The notes under the pieces: generated by a model
What the model saw: only the letters and a program-made list of their open reading frames with translations
The model's database searches: none
What the model was told of the DNA's origin: nothing
Source of the DNA: Armatimonadota bacterium
GTDB taxonomy: Bacteria > Armatimonadota > Fimbriimonadia > Fimbriimonadales > Fimbriimonadaceae
NCBI GenBank assembly: GCA_023428805.1
Contig: JAEYWW010000180.1
Location: 1 to 5,049 of the forward strand
Direction: 5' to 3'
Length of the DNA: 5,049 nt
Shown: piece after piece, positions 1 through 5,049 of the stretch
Position numbering within the stretch: the first letter of the stretch is position 1
Layout: each line of letters begins with the position of its first letter
Made by a program: the position numbers and the translations under genes

Positions 1-459
1 GCCGAGCACATGGTTGTCGAAGCGATTGAGCGGGGGGAGGAGTTGAGGCCGGAGATTGTCCGCCGGATGCCGCGCGTTCATCCTCGCTGTGGGACAAATC
101 TGGCGGCGGGATTGATGCTGTTTCTCGGCATCCTGGGCTGGGATGGAATCGCGGATTTTCAGCTCCGTCTGATCACTGCGCTCATTGTCACTCTGATCGC
201 CTGGAAGCCGATCGGATCATTGCTTCAGCATTTCGTCACAACGAAAACTCCCAGCGAAAAGCAGCTCGCTGGGGGGATTCGTTCGGGCCAGGACCTCCTG
301 CGCAAGACGCAGAATCTCTCCAACGATCCGGCAAATGGATTTCAGAGAGTTCTCTCGAGTGGAGTGCTCCAAATCATTTCCGGCTCCCTGATCGCATCTG
401 GGCTTCTCTATCTCATCATGGAAGTGCTCAGGGTGCCGGAAAAGTGGCGGGTATTCTAG
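1..459 (+). CDS. DUF1385 (YqhQ-like) membrane protein, 5'-truncated by window edge
   Basis: This is the C-terminal part of a DUF1385 family integral membrane protein of unknown function. The reading frame is open from base 1 and begins Ala-Glu-His, matching the family's conserved 'GAEH' motif, so the ATG at base 10 is internal and the true start lies upstream of the window. Numbered from that ATG, the family signature HPRCGTN is at residues 24-30, preceded by the acidic 'EAIERGEEL' stretch. The 'LQ..TT..P...QL' block is at about 72-86. Hydrophobic segments lie at about 31-43, 53-68 and 117-139. Residues from about 105 onward, with the last hydrophobic segment, extend past the part I recognise as DUF1385. 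It precedes secG by 27 bases on the same strand. Family assignment is fairly sure from the motifs; the biochemical role is unknown. DUF6391 has a similar HPxCGTN motif but fits the downstream TT-P-QL block less well. Confidence 0.82.
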   Translation, partial: AEHMVVEAIERGEELRPEIVRRMPRVHPRCGTNLAAGLMLFLGILGWDGIADFQLRLITALIVTLIAWKPIGSLLQHFVTTKTPSEKQLAGGIRSGQDLLRKTQNLSNDPANGFQRVLSSGVLQIISGSLIASGLLYLIMEVLRVPEKWRVF

Positions 460-472
460 CTCTTTCCTTTTC

Positions 473-476
473 GAGG
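473..476 (+). promoter_or_regulatory. weak Shine-Dalgarno for secG
   Basis: GAGG lies ten bases before the GTG at 487, in the 27-base gap after the DUF1385 stop. It is short, but it supports GTG 487 over the internal ATG at 511. Confidence 0.4.
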
Positions 477-486
477 CTTTTGGACC

Positions 487-825
487 GTGGACATCGCATA
501 CAAAATTCTTATGGGCATCGAGGTCTTCGTCGCCCTCCTCCTGACCGCCATCATTTTTGTGACGGGCAAGGGTGATGCGATGAGCAGCGGCGCATCCGGT
601 GTGCGCACAACCTTCCGCGGCAAGGCGAGCTTTGACGACAAAGTGGCCCGTGTCGTTGTGGGGCTGGGATGCACCTTCATTCTCCTCGCGATCATCCTGG
701 ACGTGATGGCGAAGAATTCTCCCGATACGCCTGCCATTCCGACCTCGTCCAACCAGACCAGCCACGCTCCAAGCACTCCGACTCCAAGTGCACCCACCCC
801 GGCTCCGAATAATTCAAACCAATGA
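487..825 (+). CDS. secG: preprotein translocase subunit SecG
   Basis: SecG is the small accessory subunit of the SecYEG channel in the inner membrane and assists SecA-driven protein export. The 112-residue product has the family layout: a hydrophobic helix at about 6-26, then the 'GKGDAMSSGASG' loop (27-38) corresponding to the SecG GKG-glycine/serine loop, then a second helix at about 55-73. A Ser/Thr/Pro/Asn-rich tail without obvious structure (about 78-112) follows, as in many SecGs. The start is GTG at 487, with a short GAGG at 473-476 ten bases upstream; the in-frame ATG at 511 would cut into the first helix and is less likely. The last 38 bases overlap the next gene in another frame. 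It probably belongs to the same operon as the DUF1385 gene and the genes that follow. Confidence 0.92.
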   Translation: MDIAYKILMGIEVFVALLLTAIIFVTGKGDAMSSGASGVRTTFRGKASFDDKVARVVVGLGCTFILLAIILDVMAKNSPDTPAIPTSSNQTSHAPSTPTPSAPTPAPNNSNQ

Positions 826-1510
826 TCTTCACGGAAGCCTGACTTCCGCGAAGATTCCCCTGCTGCAGTCGCTTCGTGCGGAAGCTGACCTCTCTTTCGA
901 TACGGGTGATTCGATCAAGGCGGGAAATCTTGCGTTGCCCCTTCACCCGGAGGTGGTCTGGCCGATCTTTTCCCAGCTTGATCTGACAGCCTCTGTGCCT
1001 GGAAATCGCGAGAGCCACCTTCTCGCTGCCGGAGTCCAAGCGAAATTTGCGGGAGCTTCGCACCCAGTTCTCTGCTCCAACTGGCGGGACCGTGGCGGCA
1101 ATCTCGTTTGGCGAGATGAACTAAGACTGGACGTCAATGGCCTGCGCGTTGGCGTCTTTGGAGTGATGGTCCCAATGGTGACAGCCCGGATGAAGACTCA
1201 GGGACTGAGCGCATATCTCTGGGATCAACCGATTGATCAGGCCCGGCGAAAGGTGGATGAGTTGAGGAGCAAAGTGGACTGCCTTATCGCGCTCACCCAC
1301 ATCGGCATTGCCCAAGACCGCAAGCTGGCGGAAGCCTGTCCCGAATTGGATTTGATCCTGGGCGGGCATTCGCATACCGTGCTGAACGAACCCGAAGCAG
1401 TCAACGGCGTTCCGATCTGCCAGGGCGGTTCACATGCCCGCTTCATCGGACGATACGCCTGGGAGCCGGGAGCGGGCCTGGTTGAATCCGAACTCATCCC
1501 CTGGTCCTGA
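788..1510 (+). CDS. single-domain 5'-nucleotidase/UshA-like metallophosphatase
   Basis: A 240-residue calcineurin-like metallophosphoesterase resembling only the catalytic N-terminal domain of 5'-nucleotidases such as UshA; the C-terminal substrate-binding domain is absent. Motifs in order are TNDLHG (D13, H15), DTGD (D41), GNRE (N73, R74), LTHIG (H171) and GGHSHT (H194, H196), so all expected metal-binding positions are present. In the usual GNHE motif the His is a catalytic residue; here it is Arg (codon CGC, 1007-1009). No signal peptide is visible, and the first beta strand begins at about residue 6, so the protein is probably cytoplasmic, unlike periplasmic UshA. The GTG start at 788 leaves only five residues before the conserved core, so a later start is excluded. 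It starts inside secG (38-base overlap, no Shine-Dalgarno seen), suggesting translational coupling. Substrate unknown; nucleotides or other phosphoesters are possible. Confidence 0.85.
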   Translation: MHPPRLRIIQTNDLHGSLTSAKIPLLQSLRAEADLSFDTGDSIKAGNLALPLHPEVVWPIFSQLDLTASVPGNRESHLLAAGVQAKFAGASHPVLCSNWRDRGGNLVWRDELRLDVNGLRVGVFGVMVPMVTARMKTQGLSAYLWDQPIDQARRKVDELRSKVDCLIALTHIGIAQDRKLAEACPELDLILGGHSHTVLNEPEAVNGVPICQGGSHARFIGRYAWEPGAGLVESELIPWS

Positions 1511-1512
1511 GG
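1508..1512 (+). promoter_or_regulatory. possible Shine-Dalgarno for ccmA, overlapping the upstream stop codon
   Basis: TGAGG includes the TGA stop of the metallophosphatase and lies 12 bases before the GTG at 1525. The spacing is slightly long, so the site is tentative; it would couple ccmA translation to the preceding gene. Confidence 0.35.
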
Positions 1513-1524
1513 CATACTTTCTCC

Positions 1525-2088
1525 GTGCTGAGGGTTAGGAACCTGGGCCGCCGCTTCGGCGAGCGGTGGGTTTTCCGCCGCATCGAGTTCAACCTCGAAC
1601 GCGGCCAAGTCCTCACCATCATCGGCCCCAACGGATGCGGAAAATCCACGCTCCTCAAGGTGCTTTCGGGGCTGATGCCTCCGAGCGAAGGTGATGTGGC
1701 CTGGAGTTCAACGTGGGGATTGGCGGCATTGGATGCTCAGCTCTACCCACAACTCACCGCACTCGAACATCTGGAGTTTGTTCTACGCCTCAGGCCGGGT
1801 TCGCAATCTTCAAGACAACTCCTTGACCATGTTGGCTTGGCGGAGGCCACCGACCGTCCCGCCAGCCAGCTCAGCAGCGGCATGAAGGCACGGCTCAAGC
1901 TAGCCATGGCTCTTCAACACGACCCCGAAGTGCTGCTTCTTGATGAGCCGACTGCCAGCTTGGATGACTCCGGACGCGCAATTGTGGAGCGCGTGGTTGC
2001 CGACCAGATGACGCATGGGGCGGTCATCATGGCGACCAACGACGCCCTCGACCGGAGGATGGCCACCCATGAACTCGCGCTGGCTTGA
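1525..2088 (+). CDS. ccmA: CcmA-type ABC transporter ATP-binding protein (cytochrome c maturation)
   Basis: This is the ATPase subunit that with CcmB (and CcmC/CcmD) drives release of haem-loaded CcmE in System I cytochrome c maturation. The 187-residue product is a compact ABC domain, close to the usual CcmA size of about 200. Visible motifs are Walker A GPNGCGKST (34-42), a Q-loop region around Q72 followed by 'LTALEHL' (78-84), which is typical of CcmA, the signature LSSGM (116-120), Walker B VLLLDEPT (136-143, with D140 and E141) and the D-loop SLD (145-147). The H-loop position reads ATND (170-173), with Asn172 where ABC ATPases normally carry His. The start is GTG at 1525, 14 bases after the metallophosphatase stop. 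The last 20 bases overlap ccmB. On sequence alone an ABC ATPase is certain; CcmA is assigned because ccmB and ccmC follow directly. Confidence 0.9.
   Translation: MLRVRNLGRRFGERWVFRRIEFNLERGQVLTIIGPNGCGKSTLLKVLSGLMPPSEGDVAWSSTWGLAALDAQLYPQLTALEHLEFVLRLRPGSQSSRQLLDHVGLAEATDRPASQLSSGMKARLKLAMALQHDPEVLLLDEPTASLDDSGRAIVERVVADQMTHGAVIMATNDALDRRMATHELALA
2054..2058 (+). promoter_or_regulatory. Shine-Dalgarno for ccmB inside ccmA
   Basis: GGAGG sits ten bases before the ATG at 2069. It is the clearest ribosome binding site in the window. It selects 2069 as the ccmB start over the upstream in-frame codon at 2015, which would add 18 residues of non-homologous, ccmA-overlapping sequence. Confidence 0.7.
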
Positions 2089-2797
2089 GCAGAGCAAAGC
2101 CGTCTTCCTCAAAGAACTGCGAACAGAATGGCGCAGCAAACACGGTCTCTTTGTCGGCGGGCTGTTTGTGCTTCTGGCGACCGTGGCCATGGGGTTTGCC
2201 ACGATGTTCGACCGGCAGCGTCCCAGCCCTGATCTGGCAGCAGGAATGTTGGTGGTGACCATGCTTTTCGCGGGAGCGATTGTGATTCCCCGCATCTATC
2301 TCGCAGAAGAAGACCAGGGCACTTTTGAGCTGCTCCGTCTGATCGCAGAACCGGGACCAGCGTATCTGGGCAAGCTTTTTTATGCTCTGCTCCAGATGGT
2401 CTTGGTTGCGCTAGTCTCCTGCATCATCTTCAATGAGATGGTCCAAGTTCCTGTGACTCAGCCAATATTTCTCTACGGAGCGGCGAGCATCTTTGCTCTC
2501 GCTCTGGGCGGTGGTCTTTCCTTCACGTCATCGTTGGTCTTGGGAGCCGCGAACCGATGGATGCTGGCTTCTGCGGTTGGAATACCACTCCTCATGCCCG
2601 TCGTGATCCTTGGGATTATCTGCATTCGATATGGCTATGGCATGGGGCGGTGGAACGAGACCCTTCAGGCCCTGGTGGGATTGGGCGGGCTGTCGCTTGC
2701 CTGTGTCGCGATCGGCCCTGCATTGGCGCCTTGGGTGTGGGGATTGGCTGTGAATCAAAAACGGGTCCCCGAGCCTGAAAATCGAACCCAGCCATAA
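2069..2797 (+). CDS. ccmB: haem exporter/CcmB membrane subunit of cytochrome c maturation ABC complex
   Basis: CcmB is the transmembrane partner of CcmA in the inner-membrane complex that frees holo-CcmE for delivery of haem to apocytochrome c. The 242-residue product, near the usual size of about 220, has six predicted hydrophobic segments at roughly 26-44, 56-75, 103-122, 131-152, 166-186 and 197-219. Family features are the amphipathic N-terminus 'FLKELRTEWRSK' (13-24), the cytoplasmic 'AEEDQGTFELLRL' coupling region (79-91) and the 'GIPLLMPVVI' block (171-180). I chose the ATG at 2069 because of the GGAGG before it and because the family N-terminus begins there. It overlaps ccmA by 20 bases, consistent with coupled synthesis of two subunits of one complex. 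A polar tail of about 13 residues ends the protein. Confidence 0.92.
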   Translation: MNSRWLEQSKAVFLKELRTEWRSKHGLFVGGLFVLLATVAMGFATMFDRQRPSPDLAAGMLVVTMLFAGAIVIPRIYLAEEDQGTFELLRLIAEPGPAYLGKLFYALLQMVLVALVSCIIFNEMVQVPVTQPIFLYGAASIFALALGGGLSFTSSLVLGAANRWMLASAVGIPLLMPVVILGIICIRYGYGMGRWNETLQALVGLGGLSLACVAIGPALAPWVWGLAVNQKRVPEPENRTQP

Positions 2798-2814
2798 TCT
2801 CTCCATTCACGGGC

Positions 2815-3564
2815 ATGAAGGTCAAGCACCACATCCTGTCCCTCCTTCTGTTCGCCGCGACGCTCTACACGTTTCTGGCGCCGCCCGCCAAGGGCTTTGC
2901 AAATCCTGATCTTGCGAGGATTATTTTCTTTCATGTCCCCTGCGCGATGATCTCTGTGGGGCTGATGTGCATGTCGCTCTTCTTTGGGATTCGCTGGTTT
3001 CAAAAGCGCGAGTTGTCATGGGATGGACGACTTGGTGTCACTCTTGAACTCGGCACTCTGTTCTCACTATTCACGATCCTGACTGGGATGCTTTTCAGCA
3101 AGATGCAGTGGGGCCACTTCTGGCATTGGGACCCTCGTCAGACATCATTTTTGATGGTGGTCCTGCTCTACTTCGGAGCGATGGCTTTGCGGACCAGTTT
3201 TGCGGATGAGTTCCAGCGTGCAACGGCAAGTGCGGCTTATTCCATCGGATTGGGAGTGCTCGGGTTCTTTCTCAGTTTCATCTACCCCAGCATCCCGGCT
3301 GTCAAGGCGATGTCCGTTCATCCCGATGGCACCATCCTCGGGGGACAGCTCGATACGAACTATCGGATTGGCTTCTATGGCCTGCTCGTGCTTTTGACTT
3401 GCATCACCATTTTCATCTACCGCATGAGGGTCAGGGTGGTCCTCATGGAACAGAAACTGGACAATCTCAATGAACTCAACCCTGCTCGTGGCGGCGATTC
3501 CGCCTCTGTTGGTGTGGTGCGGCCTGTGGCTGTACCTGAAGAACACGGCGGCGCGCCTGGATAG
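2815..3564 (+). CDS. ccmC: CcmC haem-handling protein of cytochrome c maturation
   Basis: CcmC binds haem at the periplasmic face of the inner membrane and promotes its covalent attachment to CcmE. The tryptophan-rich haem-handling motif WGHFWHWDPRQT is at residues 99-110. The two expected axial histidines are H40 (in FFHVP) and H169 (in SVHPDG), matching the positions of H60 and H184 in the E. coli protein. Six hydrophobic segments lie at about 5-22, 36-58, 79-94, 111-126, 143-160 and 184-202. The ATG at 2815 is 17 bases after ccmB; no clear Shine-Dalgarno is seen. After the last helix and a short basic stretch, residues 219-249 form a Gly/Pro/Val-rich tail whose DNA is also read in another frame as the ccmD-like gene. 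I would treat that tail as poorly constrained. Assignment to CcmC rather than CcmF or CcsA rests on the short length and the ccmAB context. Confidence 0.95.
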   Translation: MKVKHHILSLLLFAATLYTFLAPPAKGFANPDLARIIFFHVPCAMISVGLMCMSLFFGIRWFQKRELSWDGRLGVTLELGTLFSLFTILTGMLFSKMQWGHFWHWDPRQTSFLMVVLLYFGAMALRTSFADEFQRATASAAYSIGLGVLGFFLSFIYPSIPAVKAMSVHPDGTILGGQLDTNYRIGFYGLLVLLTCITIFIYRMRVRVVLMEQKLDNLNELNPARGGDSASVGVVRPVAVPEEHGGAPG

Positions 3565-3601
3565 AGTCGAGGCGCGCCTGAAGGAAAAGCTGGGCGAATA
3601 G
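3470..3601 (+). CDS. ccmD: CcmD-like small membrane protein nested in the 3' end of ccmC
   Basis: This 43-residue reading frame begins at the ATG at 3470, in a different frame from ccmC, and ends at TAG 3599-3601. The first 95 bases lie inside ccmC. The product has one hydrophobic helix at about residues 4-23 (LLVAAIPPLLVWCGLWLYL), then a charged amphipathic, probably coiled-coil segment (about 24-42, with ARLDRVEARLKEKL). That topology, a single N-terminal helix ending in an aromatic Trp-Leu-Tyr-Leu and then a short charged cytoplasmic helix, is that of CcmD and alternative CcmD-family proteins. The gene follows ccmA, ccmB and ccmC in the canonical order. CcmD stabilises the CcmABC-CcmE complex and helps release holo-CcmE. 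A GGA at 3459-3461 is the only ribosome-binding hint, so translation probably depends on coupling with ccmC. Sequence identity in this family is low; the call rests on topology, size and position. Confidence 0.78.
   Translation: MNSTLLVAAIPPLLVWCGLWLYLKNTAARLDRVEARLKEKLGE
3550..3578 (+). repeat. GC-rich inverted (and direct) repeat within the ccmD-like gene
   Basis: The palindromic octamer GGCGCGCC occurs at 3550-3557 and again at 3571-3578. Together with T3558 and A3570 the two copies can form a perfect 9-bp stem around an 11-base loop. Each copy is also followed by TG, giving a 10-base direct repeat. The hairpin lies 23 bases before the ccmD stop and the convergent junction. Neither strand has a T-tract after it, so it is not a standard intrinsic terminator. 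It also encodes the repeated Ala-Arg-Leu of the CcmD helix, so it may simply reflect coding. Confidence 0.45.
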
Positions 3602-3602
3602 C

Positions 3603-5049
3603 TCAGAACTTGATGTCGATCGGCATCACCAGCTTCAGGATCAAGCTCTTCTTGAACTCGCTTGCGTTCGGATCGCCCAGGATGATGAAATACTCCGCTC
3701 CCGTTCCGCCGCTGTGGCGGAAGCTGATGTAGGCGTTCCAATCGTCATCGGATCCCACGACACGCCCGCCGATGGCGTCGTATTTGTTGATCTGGTAGTT
3801 GAAGTTGCCCACGATCTGAGTCTGCTTCTCGTAGTGCTCCACCCACTGTGCGCCGAGCGTCAGTTGAAGCCGCTGAACCGGGCGGTAGCGGGCGAGGGCC
3901 AGCACGCTTCGATAAGGCTCATCCGCAAATCGCCCCTGTCCATACTGGACTGAAACTCCCCGGTAGGGATTGCCCGACGGGTAGTTGATGGTCGCGCTCC
4001 AGAAGTTGTCGTAAGTTTCAAAGAACCTCTTGCCGCTCCATTCCAGGGACGCTCCCACCCCATTGCGCAAGCCAGCGTTCACAAAAAACTCGTAGCCGGA
4101 AAGATAGTTGTCGTTGGTTCCGAGTTGGCGATATTCATTGCTGCTGACAAAATAGGTCATCCGAGAAATCGGTCCGCTTCGGAAGGTCTGCTGACGCTGG
4201 ATGTAGGCGTTCACTCCGGAGTAGTTCCTGAGCTGTGCGTATCCCAGCCTCGGCATGAACCGCTCATCGACCCGGCTTGCAACGATATTGCTCGACCAGC
4301 CATTCCGCTGATACTGAACTCCGCCGACAAAGGAATATGCCTGCCCAAGAACTTCATCCTCGGTGCGCGAAGCCAGCCCAAAGAACTGCCATGGCCCATC
4401 CCACTTCACAATGTCGATGTGATTGGCGAGGTTGTTCTCACCGGGACGCTGCAGAACCACCGCCGAACTTGAAATCAACGTGGAAGGTTCTGGTGTGAAC
4501 GTCGTGCTGACCACCGCCGCATCCTGAACTCCCGTGTCGAGAGCGGCGATGGCATTGAATTGAATCTTCGGCCCAAGGTTGCCATAGACGTTCATCCCGG
4601 CATCGAATCGCTGAATCCGCTGGCTGGCGAAGAGAGGAAACTCAAAGCCCGTCCGTCGGAAATCCCGTCCTTCAAGGAAGAAGGGTCGCACCTCCGCCGC
4701 GAGCCGCTCGAAGTTGCTGAAGTCGAGAGAGAGAATGTCGTTTTCGATGTTGCGGAAGTCTGGATTGATCGTGCCGACGATTGTCGCCGCCCCACCCAGA
4801 GAGGTCTTCATATCCAGTCCCGCATTGCCGACAAACCGACCGTCGTCGTCGAATCCGGTGTAGCCATAGGGCATCAGCCGCAGGGTTTGGTGGGTGATGA
4901 CCGGCGGGATTTCGACTCCGGTCAGGGTGTGCATTTTGCTGAAATCCCCCTGGGTCGAGTGGAAGCTGAGCCCCCGCTGCCGCGCGCTCACGAACCAGTC
5001 GGCCAGGTATCGGATGTCGCGCCTGCCCGCCTGAGGCAGAGGCAGAATG
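3603..5049 (-). CDS. DUF5916 outer-membrane beta-barrel protein, 5'-truncated by window edge
   Basis: This is the C-terminal part of a large DUF5916 protein. Family members usually carry an N-terminal CBM9-like domain before an outer-membrane barrel; the N-terminal part is off the window here. The frame stays open to base 5049, so the GTG at 4991 is internal. Numbered from there, the family hallmark is 'TINPDF' (74-79), then 'FSNFE' (91-95), and 'RPFFLEGRDF' (102-111). The remaining 330 or so residues alternate polar and aromatic residues in short strands, as in a barrel. The protein ends 'VMPIDIKF', with a C-terminal Phe as in the beta-signal read by the BAM machinery. The short 'SFRHSGG' near the end also fits the family's last strands. 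It converges on ccmD with one base between the stop codons. Function is unknown; a surface role in carbohydrate or peptide handling is only inferred. Confidence 0.88.
   Translation of the reverse strand, partial: ILPLPQAGRRDIRYLADWFVSARQRGLSFHSTQGDFSKMHTLTGVEIPPVITHQTLRLMPYGYTGFDDDGRFVGNAGLDMKTSLGGAATIVGTINPDFRNIENDILSLDFSNFERLAAEVRPFFLEGRDFRRTGFEFPLFASQRIQRFDAGMNVYGNLGPKIQFNAIAALDTGVQDAAVVSTTFTPEPSTLISSSAVVLQRPGENNLANHIDIVKWDGPWQFFGLASRTEDEVLGQAYSFVGGVQYQRNGWSSNIVASRVDERFMPRLGYAQLRNYSGVNAYIQRQQTFRSGPISRMTYFVSSNEYRQLGTNDNYLSGYEFFVNAGLRNGVGASLEWSGKRFFETYDNFWSATINYPSGNPYRGVSVQYGQGRFADEPYRSVLALARYRPVQRLQLTLGAQWVEHYEKQTQIVGNFNYQINKYDAIGGRVVGSDDDWNAYISFRHSGGTGAEYFIILGDPNASEFKKSLILKLVMPIDIKF

Noticed and set aside
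460..486. Promoter between the DUF1385 gene and secG
   Set aside because: The 27-base gap has no pair of -35 and -10 elements that I can support; co-transcription is simpler.
217..765. Long minus-strand reading frame of 182 codons opposite the DUF1385 gene and secG
   Set aside because: It is antisense to two genes with recognisable motifs. Its product is rich in His, Arg and charged residues with no family feature, as expected of a shadow frame in GC-rich DNA.
2015..2068. Upstream in-frame start for ccmB
   Set aside because: It would add 18 residues that do not resemble CcmB and lie wholly in ccmA, while GGAGG at 2054-2058 points to the ATG at 2069.
3550..3600. Rho-independent terminator at the end of the ccm operon
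   Set aside because: A stem is present, but no run of T follows it on either strand, so I list it only as an inverted repeat.
3145..3741. Minus-strand frame of 198 codons opposite ccmC, ccmD and the end of the DUF5916 gene
   Set aside because: It lies opposite the conserved ccmC helices and shows no domain or membrane pattern. It also overlaps the DUF5916 gene on the same strand in another frame.
4125..4498. Plus-strand frames of 115 and 73 codons opposite the DUF5916 gene
   Set aside because: They are antisense to a well-supported barrel gene and have no recognisable motif or ribosome binding site.

Overview
The window is a compact stretch of bacterial chromosome with no mobile elements, RNA genes or CRISPR. 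A same-strand block of seven genes fills bases 1-3601, and an eighth gene on the minus strand (3603-5049) meets it tail to tail. The organism is diderm: it has an outer-membrane beta-barrel protein of the DUF5916 type and a System I (Ccm) cytochrome c maturation cluster. The DUF1385/YqhQ gene next to secG is more typical of Terrabacteria. The combination fits Armatimonadota (Fimbriimonadia-like) best, with Acidobacteriota or another diderm phylum as alternatives. This placement is inference and no marker gene was examined.

Layout, plus strand: the 3' part of a DUF1385 (YqhQ-like) membrane protein (1-459); secG, a SecYEG translocon subunit (487-825); a small single-domain 5'-nucleotidase-like metallophosphatase that starts inside secG (788-1510); ccmA, ABC ATPase (1525-2088); ccmB, membrane subunit (2069-2797); ccmC, haem-handling membrane protein (2815-3564); and a short ccmD-like gene of 43 residues (3470-3601) largely nested out of frame in the 3' end of ccmC. 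Gaps are 14-27 bases or negative (overlaps of 38, 20 and 95 bases), so the block looks like one transcription unit whose promoter lies upstream of the window. secG, the metallophosphatase and ccmA all use GTG starts.

Together, CcmABCD would form the haem-release half of System I. CcmC with CcmD presents haem for attachment to CcmE, and the CcmAB ATPase drives release of holo-CcmE. ccmE, ccmF, ccmG and ccmH are not in the window, and the cluster stops at ccmD against a convergent gene, so they must be encoded elsewhere if the pathway works. SecG and the DUF1385 protein are also inner-membrane proteins; a functional tie to cytochrome c export is possible but not shown.

Most of the window is ordinary. 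The points worth a second look are the nested ccmD-like gene, the His-to-Arg change in the metallophosphatase GNHE motif, the His-to-Asn change at the CcmA H-loop, and the one-base convergent junction with a GC-rich perfect hairpin just before it. I did not see a convincing undescribed system.
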